Shown one piece after another: positions 1-8,776 of a stretch of DNA of 36,114 nucleotides. Within the stretch, counting starts at the first letter, position 1, and the number at the start of each line of letters is the position of its first letter. The translations under genes and the position numbers were made by a program. The stretch covers positions 1 to 36,114 of the forward strand of contig NZ_JASJDK010000051.1 of NCBI RefSeq assembly GCF_030065675.1, given 5' to 3'. This DNA comes from Mastigocoleus sp. MO_188.B34. Lineage in GTDB: Bacteria; Cyanobacteriota; Cyanobacteriia; Cyanobacteriales; Nostocaceae. The notes under the pieces are model-generated. The model made no database searches. It had not been told where the DNA came from and was given only the letters and a program-made list of their open reading frames with translations.

Positions 1-234
1 CGTTGGTTTCATTGTTGTTTCTGGACAACCCCCACAACAAGCTGAGGGAGAAGAATAGTCACAGCGAAAGAAGAGGGAAGAAGGAAGAAGGTTTTGGACG
101 CACTTCGTGAAGGGAGGAGTACAAGCTTCTTCCAAACACAAAACCTTCTTCCTTCTTCCCTCTTCTTTCGCTGTGACTATTCTTCTCCCTCAGCTTGTTG
201 TGGGGGTTGTCCAGAAACAACAATGAAACCAACG
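1..234. repeat. Perfect 96-bp inverted repeat at window edge
   Basis: Bases 1-96 are the exact reverse complement of 139-234, separated by a 42-base spacer (97-138). The right arm holds the last codons of the SNF2 gene, its stop and about 38 bases of 3' flank; the left arm repeats them on the other strand. The repeat reaches base 1, so it may continue outside the window. It is either a genuine tail-to-tail inverted duplication (or giant hairpin) or a fold-back artefact at a contig end. The pairing was checked base by base; the cause is inference. Confidence 0.95.
2..58 (+). pseudogene. Duplicated C-terminal fragment of the SNF2 gene
   Basis: In frame from base 2 the plus strand encodes 18 residues ending QQAEGEE and a TAG at 56-58. 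These are identical to the C-terminus of the minus-strand SNF2 ATPase ending at 177. The fragment is the left arm of the edge inverted repeat. It could be the 3' end of a second full copy outside the window, a truncated duplicate, or an assembly fold-back. It is not a gene in its own right within this window. Confidence 0.6.
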
Positions 235-3200
235 GAATCTAGTCTGATACTGGGATTATAAATTCCTTCCATCACAGCTTCACCTAAAGCAGTCTCGGTA
301 TCTAATTCTTCAGTTAATGAAGAATTCGGTATTTTCTCTGTCTCGGAATGTCGTTTAAGTCTCAGTTGCAATTGATTTATACGGGTTTCTAGCTTATTTT
401 CGGCAAAGAAAGCACGTTTTTGACATAACTCCATGAAGTTAGGTTGTTGCTTCAGTAATTCTTCCGAGGTTGTGCGTGCTTGACGACAAAAATCTTGCCA
501 ATTTTCAGCAGGAACGAATCGATCCAAAATTTCTAAGCGATTTTTAGCTAAGTTGTAATCTCGGGTGGCTTTATAGCTTTTACCACTGTATTTACGTTGC
601 AAAATCTGCTGTATATTTTCATCTTCAACAATTGACATTTTCCCACCTCGAGTATCCAGAAATACAGTTTTAATCAGTGGTGGAAATAAAGCATCAGCAC
701 GGCGTTTTAAGCTTTTTAATTTCCTGACATCAAGCCCATACTTCTTCACAACTTCTTTAGCTGCACTCAGATCGGTTTCAACTACATAATCAAAACGGAA
801 ACCAAACCACTCCTTACCTTCGGTTGCATCCCAAGATTCATCGGTGCGCCATAATGCAAAAGCTTGACCCCGGTCATCCCAACGAACATAGGATGTGAGG
901 ATTGTCATTAACCCTTCACCAATCCGATATAACTTAGTTCCTGTTGTTTGGTTTGCAATTCTGCGATCATAAGTTCCTGGGTCTTTAATATGTTTCGCAA
1001 ACAGACTTTTTAATTGATTTGCGGGAACTAAGGTACGTTTTGTCGCCAGATAACGTCCTACTCCTTTCAAATTTACGTCTTGACGTTGTTGAAACAATAA
1101 ACCTTGGCAGATCCAACCTTCTATCGCACGTTGAATTTCTTGGTGACGGGCGTCGTAATCATCAAGTTTCTCAAAATACTCTGCGACGCTCTCATCCCCA
1201 ACATCAATTTCATCCAGGATATTTTGTTCGCTAATTTTTACTTCTTCTTCGGCTGTTTCCTTTTGAATATCAGGTATTACTTTTAATAACCCATTTCCCC
1301 CAGATTTAAATAGAATTGTTTCAACCTCTGGGATTTTTTCGTCTGCGTAATACTGCAATCCGGCGATGGAGCGCTCGAAAATACGAAAACCATTCTTCAG
1401 CAGCTGATACCAAGCATCGTGGGGACTATCTTCTAAATCAACACCAGCAAATACGGTCAAGTCAACTTCCAAAGGACGACCAATACGGTCTATCCTACCA
1501 ATTCTTTGTTCCAAACGACTGGGTAATCTTGGTAAATCGAAGTTAATCATCCAGTCAGCAAACTGGAGGTTATGTCCTTCTTCACCGGAGAAATCAGAAA
1601 CTAAGATAAAACAATTGGGATTAGTTTTGAACTTGGTTAAGCTTTGTTCTATTTGAGTCCGGGATTGTCCCAAAATATGACCCGCAACGGAAACTTCACC
1701 AAATTTCTGATGCAAAAACTTGATAATTTCATTACCAGTTTGGCTGAAACTAGTGAAAACAACGATTTTTGGTAATTTCTGACCGGTCATTGGTCTGTGA
1801 ATTCGTTGTTTTAACAATTCTAATAACTTACCAAGATTGCTGCGCCAAGACTGTAACTGAAAAATTTCTGAAAGCCGATAAAGAATAACTGTGTTGAGTA
1901 GCTCGAGGCGATCGCCATCTTCAGAAGGTTGATTGATGGTTTTCAGTAAATCTTGGAGAATCTTTTCTTCTCCCTCAAACAATGGGGTTGCGATTAACTT
2001 TTGGATGTCATCAGCACTAAATTCACGCAAGCGTACTGCAGAGCTTTTACTACCCAAACGTGCTGTAATTACATCTTTGAGGACTCCAAACCAGGTACCT
2101 GCTCCACGGAATAGCAGTGAAAAGATTCGTTGGTATTTTTCCTGTTGAGGGGCTGCTTGACGCCAATTTTCTAGTAATTCGTGGATATCAAAACTACGTT
2201 CGTCTAGATCGTATTCGACTTTTGGAACTACGTTGCGATCAAATATCACATCTTCAACTGCAGCACGGCGATTGCGAAGCATCCGGTTATGCAAGCGGTA
2301 GGTTTCGCTGATGTGATTGCGAATTTTTCCAATCAGTTTATCTTTATCGGTATCTGCACTTGCAGAACTCTTCTGCAAACAACTTTCTAATTCCGTCGCC
2401 AAATCTAAAACACATTTATCTTCAGCAAATAGCTGGCGCAATCCACCGATATTTTCTTCTAAAACAGACGATTTTGCTCCTTCCTGGAAACAAAGTAAAA
2501 CCTTACCAACTGAGGAGCGTTTTTTTACTCTGTTACGAAAATCGTCTAAATTGTCAAGGGGATAGCTAATGGGATCTAGCAAGTGTAACATTGCCAAGAA
2601 ATCCCGTTCGTTGTTCAGGACTGGGGTCGCCGAAAGTAAGAGCAGGCGATCGCTTTTATGTGCGAGTTGTTTACAAGTCTGAAACTGTCGGCGCTGAATC
2701 GAATCGGTAGATATGGCTGTTGCTGCGATGTGATGGGCTTCATCTACAATCATTAAACCCAATTCAAGATTCAGGCTAACCCGATTCATATCCTCGAAGG
2801 CTATTACCTGTACCCGTTTGCCAAAATGGGAAATATAAAACTTTTGTTCTAATTCAGTTTGCCATTGCTCAACTAAATATTGAGGAACTACTACTATTGC
2901 TGTACCGGTTGATTCATCCAGCAAATACTGTCTGAGAATTACACCAGCTTCAATAGTCTTACCTAACCCCACCTCATCAGCTAGAAGATAACGTTGGATG
3001 GGATCTTCAAGAACGCGACGGATAACTTCCACTTGATGGGGATAAAGCTTGATATTCGCCGACATCAAGCCCGTCATTCCATGACTAAGGGCGCGTTGCT
3101 CAATTAAACATTGAACCAAGTTCAATCGCTTGTCATGAAAATAAGGTGTTTCATGACCTTTAATAGCCAAGGTTTCGATTGGGTCGGCGATGTGCATGTT

Positions 3201-3518
3201 GCAACGAACATAAACATCTTCTTCCCGAGCCAAGATTGTTTTGCAATCCGGTAAGTCGATTTGATAATGGCTTCTATCTTCGTCCCATTCGTAAATTCTA
3301 CCTATATTCCAAGTATCTTGGAGTTCATCCCGGATGTAACATCTGGTTTGGGGCTGTAGCCGAATACGAGATAGGGAGTTTAAGGGTACAGATGCTTTAA
3401 CGCGTTGTGCAACTGAACAAAAATATTCAACAGTTATTTGGGGATCGGATACATCGATTACTTTTCCTATCCCCAAGTTATTAGTGCCCGAACGCACTAA
3501 TGAACCAAGCTTTATCAT
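177..3518 (-). CDS. RapA/HepA-like SNF2 ATPase, possibly DpdE-type
   Basis: A 1113-residue helicase-superfamily-2 ATPase expected to move on double-stranded DNA or displace DNA-bound proteins. Walker A DEVGLGKT lies at 181-188, the DEAH box at 259-262 (VDEAHH) and motif III SATP at 296-299. The C-terminal helicase lobe contains VVFTSFSQ, SGEEGHNLQFA and the arginine-finger motif RLEQRIGRIDRIGR, all close to RapA-class proteins. The first ~110 residues look like a small beta-rich N-terminal region, and the last ~350 are family-specific with a charged, helical tail. Start is an ATG. From memory, the N-terminus and overall length resemble DpdE, the SNF2 protein of 7-deazaguanine DNA-modification clusters, but no other dpd gene is in the window, so that name is tentative. 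Its 3' end lies in a perfect inverted repeat. Confidence 0.9.
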   Translation of the reverse strand: MIKLGSLVRSGTNNLGIGKVIDVSDPQITVEYFCSVAQRVKASVPLNSLSRIRLQPQTRCYIRDELQDTWNIGRIYEWDEDRSHYQIDLPDCKTILAREEDVYVRCNMHIADPIETLAIKGHETPYFHDKRLNLVQCLIEQRALSHGMTGLMSANIKLYPHQVEVIRRVLEDPIQRYLLADEVGLGKTIEAGVILRQYLLDESTGTAIVVVPQYLVEQWQTELEQKFYISHFGKRVQVIAFEDMNRVSLNLELGLMIVDEAHHIAATAISTDSIQRRQFQTCKQLAHKSDRLLLLSATPVLNNERDFLAMLHLLDPISYPLDNLDDFRNRVKKRSSVGKVLLCFQEGAKSSVLEENIGGLRQLFAEDKCVLDLATELESCLQKSSASADTDKDKLIGKIRNHISETYRLHNRMLRNRRAAVEDVIFDRNVVPKVEYDLDERSFDIHELLENWRQAAPQQEKYQRIFSLLFRGAGTWFGVLKDVITARLGSKSSAVRLREFSADDIQKLIATPLFEGEEKILQDLLKTINQPSEDGDRLELLNTVILYRLSEIFQLQSWRSNLGKLLELLKQRIHRPMTGQKLPKIVVFTSFSQTGNEIIKFLHQKFGEVSVAGHILGQSRTQIEQSLTKFKTNPNCFILVSDFSGEEGHNLQFADWMINFDLPRLPSRLEQRIGRIDRIGRPLEVDLTVFAGVDLEDSPHDAWYQLLKNGFRIFERSIAGLQYYADEKIPEVETILFKSGGNGLLKVIPDIQKETAEEEVKISEQNILDEIDVGDESVAEYFEKLDDYDARHQEIQRAIEGWICQGLLFQQRQDVNLKGVGRYLATKRTLVPANQLKSLFAKHIKDPGTYDRRIANQTTGTKLYRIGEGLMTILTSYVRWDDRGQAFALWRTDESWDATEGKEWFGFRFDYVVETDLSAAKEVVKKYGLDVRKLKSLKRRADALFPPLIKTVFLDTRGGKMSIVEDENIQQILQRKYSGKSYKATRDYNLAKNRLEILDRFVPAENWQDFCRQARTTSEELLKQQPNFMELCQKRAFFAENKLETRINQLQLRLKRHSETEKIPNSSLTEELDTETALGEAVMEGIYNPSIRLDSVGFIVVSGQPPQQAEGEE

Positions 3519-4226
3519 GTTTTCTGGTGTAAAACGAATTTAGCTGCTTGTGTGGTGCAGTTAACAATAGGGTGCCGTTAGGATATTTATGGGAAAATTT
3601 TATCCTGCAGGCATTTGAGTTTGTAGGATTAGATGCGTCACAAGTCGTTAGTGTATACCTCGACTAGGAATTAAATCCCAAGTCTGCATTTTAGCCAGGT
3701 AATTCTAGATTTACCAGAAATTACCAAATTACTAACTGATGTAGATGATGACTAAGCTATAAATACCAACGGTAATTGAATTTTTGATGATATTTGAGGT
3801 TTACAACTTTGTGCGCATATTAAGTTTAATATTTACGGCATATATTATCTTAGAACTTTATGTTCCGTATTCTCTTATTTTCCATTCGCTTTAAGCTTTT
3901 TTATTAAAACAAAAGAAACTGATTTTCTACAACTCCCACTTTCCTAGCTCCGAGGGTGAAATTCACCGGATTATATTTTGAGAAAATGGAGACTGGCACA
4001 ATACAGGGTAATTGTTAGTTCTCCCGAAGAGAACACAATACCTGAATTATGCCCTCAAATGCACTGTCTATTTAGCTTTCACTTTGGATGACACTAAACG
4101 ACCGACACTAAATCTTAGCACTCATAGAACCCAAAACTAAAACATAAAAACTGAGATATTAAAACAAAAATATTAAGATTCAAAAGTTTTGTACTGTTGA
4201 TGACAAAATTTTGGTTAACCCCTAGG
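3519..4226. other. 708-bp spacer, no convincing gene
   Basis: AT-rich DNA between the SNF2 gene start and the 154-residue ORF end. A short protein-like stretch on the plus strand (3699-3755, ending LLTDVDDD and TAA), with another out-of-step piece just upstream (around 3615-3665), might be remnants of a decayed gene. Stops interrupt both and I do not recognise a family. The promoter of the SNF2 gene should lie at the left end. Confidence 0.5.
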
Positions 4227-4691
4227 TCATGAATTTGGTTTATTTTCGTCTTGTTTTTCCCGCATTAAACTTTCTTCTAATGCTTGTATTTGTTCCCGAC
4301 GTGCTTCTAACTCCAGGGAACGACGTGCTAAGTCCTGATTTTGTAAAGTCAGGTCTTGTCGCCACTGTTCCGCCCGTTCGGCTTCTTGACGTAAAAATTC
4401 TGGAGTAATCCCACTAGTGAGATATTTATCAACTATTTCCAAAATCCAGTTTGTGGCTTCTTCTATGCGCTCAATTTCACCTGTGGAGGAAAGTTCTACA
4501 AGTACAAGTAATTTCTCATTCAGAGTATTACCTTTCCCCAACAAAATACAAGTTTCTTCTGGGATCGTAGCCCAAATGTTTTCTGCTTCTTGGCGCGCCA
4601 AGAGCTTTAACTGGAATTGGTCTAAAAATTGGTTTCTATGCACCTGGGCTAGATACAGCATAAACAAAACTGCGAGTATCAAAATCCACAC
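4227..4691 (-). CDS. Small membrane-anchored coiled-coil protein, unknown function
   Basis: Not recognised as a named family. The 154-residue product starts with a hydrophobic segment (about 2-15, WILILAVLFMLYLA), likely a single N-terminal membrane anchor. A compact middle region follows (about 35-95, with acidic helices), then a long charged helix from about 100 to 145, rich in Arg, Glu, Gln and Leu with coiled-coil spacing. The predicted start is a GTG; no ATG lies near. It sits about 240 bases downstream of valS on the same strand, with a palindromic repeat between them, so co-transcription is uncertain. The reading frame is open throughout and the composition is protein-like, which supports a real gene. 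A plus-strand ORF lying opposite it is judged a shadow. Confidence 0.7.
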   Translation of the reverse strand: MWILILAVLFMLYLAQVHRNQFLDQFQLKLLARQEAENIWATIPEETCILLGKGNTLNEKLLVLVELSSTGEIERIEEATNWILEIVDKYLTSGITPEFLRQEAERAEQWRQDLTLQNQDLARRSLELEARREQIQALEESLMREKQDENKPNS

Positions 4692-4799
4692 CTTAGCCTA
4701 TGCTAACCTAAATCAGGAATTAGGTATGTTAATACAGTCAAGTAATGTCTACTTGCATGTCATATCTAAATTTTAGAATTTATAGTAGGACTAAGAGTC

Positions 4800-4827
4800 G
4801 CAGAGACGCGACACATCGCGCCTCTAC
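4800..4827. repeat. Dispersed imperfect palindrome (GTAGAGACGCG type)
   Basis: Arms 4800-4811 and 4816-4827 pair at 10 of 12 positions around the loop caca. It matches the form of a palindrome common in heterocystous cyanobacterial spacers (GTAGAGACGCG family, family assignment from memory). It lies between valS and the downstream small gene and could fold in RNA from either strand. Confidence 0.75.
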
Positions 4828-4932
4828 AGATAATAGTTTTGTTCCCAGCATATTTCTAAGGATATTTCTACAGCTAGAAGAAGAAATATTTTACTCGTAC
4901 AACAAGACTATTACCCGACATAGTTAAAGAAA

Positions 4933-7900
4933 TTACTTTGCTTCAGTTTTTGCTTCACCAAGAATACTTTGCAAACGATCGCCAAGAATTTTAGCTTGAG
5001 TTTGTGCTTCTGCTAAATCGTCGCGCACTCCCTGGACAACATTTTCTGGTGCTTGTTCAACAAACTTAGAATTACCCAATCTACCGCTGAGGGATTTGAT
5101 TTGAGTTTCAAGTTTGTCCAAACGTTTTTGCAGTTTGCTGGCAAAGGCATCAATATCTGTTACCCCTTCCAACGGTAAAATTACTTGTACCGTACCAACG
5201 ACTCCAGCAATTGCTTTTTCTGTTTCTGGTTCTGCAGGCGCTTCTAATGACTCAATTGGAGTTGTCTCTGGGGTGGAAATTGGGTTTTGTTTGTCAACAA
5301 AAGCAAAGAATTTCTGGAAAAATTTTTGTCTGTTTTCAGTTGAAAGGAGATTTTTACGAATAAACCAAATACCGTATCCAAGCCCAATTACTTCAAATAA
5401 ACCTCCAACTAAAGGAATATTATCGATGGTATCGACAATGGTAAAACCTAACCTTAACAGGTAAATACCCAAGACAATTATTCCAAGCTTCTTCCAATTG
5501 ATGCGAGGTTTTTGTTCTACTTCAGTTGTTGTTTCCTGGGTATTATTTTGCAGATTACTCGCGCTGATACTTAAAGTTTCAACTTTTGCCAAGTCTTTAA
5601 TGTAAGTTTGTGTGGCGTTGAGAAGTCTTCTTTCTTTTCCGTTGTCGCTTTGTAAATTAATCTTGACTTTTACACCAGGTTTAACATCGGCTTCAGCGCG
5701 TAAGTTACGAATGGTACGAATGGTACCAATTAACAATTCAAATTGGGTTTCTAATTTCCCATCAATTAAGCTGGTTTCAACTTCCGGGTAACATTGTACG
5801 GACAAACTTATGGAAGAATTATCCGGTTGTTGGGTGAGAGTTTGCCAAATTTCCTCGGTAATATGGGGCATAAAGGGATTAAGTAATTTTAAAATCCCTT
5901 CCAATACATAAGCTAAAGTTTGCTGAGCAACTTTCCGAGATTCAGGGTCAGCGTCTTTTTGCAAACGCGGTTTAACTAATTCAATGTACCAATCGCAAAA
6001 GTCGCCCCAAATAAATTCATATAATCCCTTTGCAGCTTCTCCCAACCCGTAATCATCCATATATTTACAGGTTTGTTGGATAACTTGGTTGTAACGGGAA
6101 AGGATCCAGCGATCGCTCAGTTCTGTTGCAACTGGTTTACCTAAATTCTCTGGAGTTTGACCGTCTAAATTCATCATCACAAACCGCGCTGCATTCCACA
6201 ACTTATTGGCAAAATTGCGGGAAGCTTCTACTGTGGATGATTCATTTTTTTTGCGATCGTATTCTAAGCGAATGTCTTGACCTGCACCTACAACTTCTTT
6301 AATTAAGGTGTAGCGTACAGCATCCGTTCCATATTTATTGATTAAGACTAAAGGATCGATACCGTTTCCTTTAGATTTGGACATTTTCTGACCTTTCTCA
6401 TCCAAAATCAAGCCGTGGATGTAAACATCTTTAAACGGCATTTTGTCAGTAAAATGTCCCGCCATCATGGTCATTCTGGCGACCCAGAAAAAGATTATAT
6501 CGAAACCCGTAACTAAAGTAGCGGTAGGATAATAAGTCTGGAAATCTTTTGTTTCTTCTGGCCATCCTAAAGTGGAAAAAGGCCAAAGTCCAGAAGAAAA
6601 CCAGGTATCCAACACATCCGGATCTCTTTCCAACCGGACATTATCGCCAAATTTAGCGACAGCTTTTTCATGTGCCTCGATCGCATTTTTGGCAACAACG
6701 AATGGCGTACTATCGGTAATTTCTCCACTTGTTTGGCTAACAGCATACCAAGCCGGAATCTGATGTCCCCACCACAACTGACGAGAAATACACCAATCTT
6801 CTAACTTCACTAACCAATCACGATATACCTTATTCCAACGTTGGGGGACAAACCGTGGTGAATTACCTTCATCCAAACAAGCCAAAGCTTTATCAGCTAA
6901 GGGACGAATTTTCACAAACCATTGGGTGGAGATTAATGGTTCTACAGCAACTTTACCGCGTTCGCTGTAGGGAACCGTATGTTTATAATCTTCTACCTTA
7001 ACTAAAACACCATCTGCTTCTAAACGAACAATAATATTTTTTCTCGCCTCAAGCCGGTCTTGACCCTTAAATTCTCCAGCATTGTCATTCAAGGTACCGT
7101 CTTTATTCATAATATTGATAAACGGCAAATTATGACGTTTGCCCATGGCAAAATCATTCGGGTCATGGGCTGGAGTAACCTTAACGCAGCCAGTACCAAA
7201 ACTCGGATCGACCAATTCATCAGCAATAATTGGAATTACCCGATTCATAATTGGCAAAGTTAAAGTTTTGCCAACAAAACCTTTGTAGCGATCGTCATTA
7301 GGATTTACCGCTACCCCTGTATCGCCCAACATTGTTTCCGGTCGGGTTGTCGCCACTTCCACATAACCAGAACCATCTGTTAAGGGGTAGCGGAAATGCC
7401 AAAGATTTCCATCTACTTCCTTTTTATCTACTTCCAGATCGGATACAGCAGACTGGGACTTGGGGCACCAATTTACCATGTAATTACCACGATAAATTAA
7501 GCCTTCATCATACAGACGGGCAAAAGCTTCTAAAACCGCCTGAGATAAACCCTCATCTAACGTAAATCTTTCCCGCGTCCAGTCTACCGACACACCCAAA
7601 CGGCGCAACTGATTAACAATTGTTCCCTTTGATTGAGCTTTCCACTCCCAAGCACGTTCGAGGAATTTTTCCCGTCCTAAGTCCTTGCGATTTTTACCTT
7701 CAGCTTCAAGCTGTTTTTCCAAAATGGTATGGACAGCAATACTAGCATGGTCGGTTCCAGGCAAATACAAAGCATTACGTCCCCTCAGGCGTTGGTAGCG
7801 CACAGTGGTATCAATCAAGGTATTATCAAAAGCATGACCCATGTGCAAAGTACCGGTGACATTTGGTGGTGGAATTACCACACAGAAAGGTTCACCACCC

Positions 7901-8010
7901 TTATCGGGGTCAGCTTTGTATACTTGATTATCTTCCCAAAACTTCTGCCACTTAGCTTCCGTGGCAAAGGGATCGTAAACACTGGGTAAATTAGTAATTG
8001 TTGCGGTCAT
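4933..8010 (-). CDS. valS: Valyl-tRNA synthetase with CAAD membrane domain
   Basis: Charges tRNA-Val with valine. The 1025-residue class I synthetase shows the HIGH-type motif TLHMGH near the N-terminus, the CP1 editing domain, the KMSKSKGN loop and the anticodon-binding region. Near residues 836-905 an extra segment with two hydrophobic helices ([11 protein letters not shown] and [11 protein letters not shown]) is inserted before the usual C-terminal tRNA-binding coiled coil (about 935-1020). This is the CAAD domain, known from a subset of cyanobacterial synthetases, which anchors the enzyme to thylakoid membranes. The start was placed at the ATG ahead of TATITNLP; the longer frame uses a TTG five codons upstream with no support. 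A Pro/Glu-rich linker joins CAAD to the coiled coil. Confidence 0.97.
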   Translation of the reverse strand: MTATITNLPSVYDPFATEAKWQKFWEDNQVYKADPDKGGEPFCVVIPPPNVTGTLHMGHAFDNTLIDTTVRYQRLRGRNALYLPGTDHASIAVHTILEKQLEAEGKNRKDLGREKFLERAWEWKAQSKGTIVNQLRRLGVSVDWTRERFTLDEGLSQAVLEAFARLYDEGLIYRGNYMVNWCPKSQSAVSDLEVDKKEVDGNLWHFRYPLTDGSGYVEVATTRPETMLGDTGVAVNPNDDRYKGFVGKTLTLPIMNRVIPIIADELVDPSFGTGCVKVTPAHDPNDFAMGKRHNLPFINIMNKDGTLNDNAGEFKGQDRLEARKNIIVRLEADGVLVKVEDYKHTVPYSERGKVAVEPLISTQWFVKIRPLADKALACLDEGNSPRFVPQRWNKVYRDWLVKLEDWCISRQLWWGHQIPAWYAVSQTSGEITDSTPFVVAKNAIEAHEKAVAKFGDNVRLERDPDVLDTWFSSGLWPFSTLGWPEETKDFQTYYPTATLVTGFDIIFFWVARMTMMAGHFTDKMPFKDVYIHGLILDEKGQKMSKSKGNGIDPLVLINKYGTDAVRYTLIKEVVGAGQDIRLEYDRKKNESSTVEASRNFANKLWNAARFVMMNLDGQTPENLGKPVATELSDRWILSRYNQVIQQTCKYMDDYGLGEAAKGLYEFIWGDFCDWYIELVKPRLQKDADPESRKVAQQTLAYVLEGILKLLNPFMPHITEEIWQTLTQQPDNSSISLSVQCYPEVETSLIDGKLETQFELLIGTIRTIRNLRAEADVKPGVKVKINLQSDNGKERRLLNATQTYIKDLAKVETLSISASNLQNNTQETTTEVEQKPRINWKKLGIIVLGIYLLRLGFTIVDTIDNIPLVGGLFEVIGLGYGIWFIRKNLLSTENRQKFFQKFFAFVDKQNPISTPETTPIESLEAPAEPETEKAIAGVVGTVQVILPLEGVTDIDAFASKLQKRLDKLETQIKSLSGRLGNSKFVEQAPENVVQGVRDDLAEAQTQAKILGDRLQSILGEAKTEAK
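5296..5505 (-). other. CAAD-domain segment inside valS
   Basis: Encodes about 70 residues beginning [10 protein letters not shown], with two membrane-spanning helices separated by a short loop containing IDNIPLVGG. It interrupts the normal ValRS order between the anticodon-binding domain and the [12 protein letters not shown] start of the C-terminal arm. CAAD domains are also found as stand-alone proteins in cyanobacteria and plant plastids. Confidence 0.85.
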
Positions 8011-8110
8011 GCTGGAAAATACCAATAGGTCAAGAAAGAAGGCGACGTTGCTATTTATAGCAGAAGTCGGACTCTTCGATCTAAATTTATGTAAATATTT
8101 TTAATTACTA

Positions 8111-8243
8111 GTACCGTTGCGCGGAAGTAAAAAGTAAAAAATAAAAAGTCATTAGCGGATCCGTAAGGTAGCGGCTCCGTAGGTAGCGCAGCTATAGCTA
8201 GAGCCTGCGGCGTCGGCGTAAGCCTCTAGCGTGTCCGTAGGAC
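8111..8243. repeat. Mini-hairpin repeat island
   Basis: A GC-rich patch in an AT-rich spacer. Visible pieces: gtaccgttgcgcggaagtaa (8111-8130, a near copy of 11219-11238); the perfect palindrome agctatagct (8190-8199); arms gctagag/ctctagc at 8197-8203 and 8224-8230; and gtcc-gta-ggac at 8233-8243. It has the look of short dispersed repeats inserted into one another. No coding capacity is visible. Confidence 0.7.
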
Positions 8244-8370
8244 ATAAGTGTTGTCTTTACTGGCTTTGACCTTTTATAAATGGGTGCTTTATTTCTGCCA
8301 CGATGTACTAGGGGGCAAAGAGTACCTGTCTGGAATTACAGGTTACGCTTTGTATTATAGCAGTAGTATT

Positions 8371-8502
8371 AGATTGGTAATGGGTAATTGGTAATGGGTA
8401 ATTGGTAATTGGTAATGGGTAATTGGTAATTGGTAATTGGTAATGGGTGATTGGTAATGGAATTCTTACTTCTTACTTTTTACTTTTTACTTCTTACTTC
8501 TC
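8371..8502. repeat. Tandem heptamer (STRR-type) arrays
   Basis: From about 8371 to 8460 degenerate 7-base units of the type TGGTAAT/GGGTAAT run head to tail with almost no interruption. After a short gap a second heptamer array of CTTACTT type runs to about 8500. Such short tandemly repeated repetitive sequences are known from heterocystous cyanobacteria. Copy number is likely to vary between strains. No role is evident beyond spacer DNA upstream of the MFS gene. Confidence 0.9.
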
Positions 8503-8776
8503 CTCGATGTATCAATAATTGTTGACGGAAAAATTGAATTCTGTGAAGAATAGCTAATGATTACAAGTACTTAAATGTTAATAAACCGAGCTGATTCGTC
8601 CAATTTGATGAAGATAAATGAAATAATCTGGACGAAAGTACTTTAATTGTGCAATTAAGAACCATCAGACATGTATAATTCGCATCTGCAACAATTAACC
8701 GTAAATTCACGTCTGTAAAGGTTACTTAATTACCTTTCTCCACACTTAATTTATATCAAACTCATTTACCACATTT

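Noticed and set aside
3615-3755. Possible decayed gene in the SNF2 upstream spacer
   Set aside because: Only two short protein-like pieces in different frames, no family recognised; mentioned in the spacer entry but not called a pseudogene.
4417-4776. 119-residue plus-strand frame opposite the 154-residue gene
   Set aside because: Ser/Ile-rich antisense shadow; the minus frame has a membrane segment and a clear coiled coil.
7990-8025. TTG start extending valS by five codons
   Set aside because: An ATG follows at 8010 that fits the family start; similar TTG extensions were trimmed for flv1, the CHAT gene and the EbsA-like gene.
8371-8460. Could the repeat array be a CRISPR?
   Set aside because: The units are seven bases long and contiguous, with no unique spacers; this is a heptamer tandem array.
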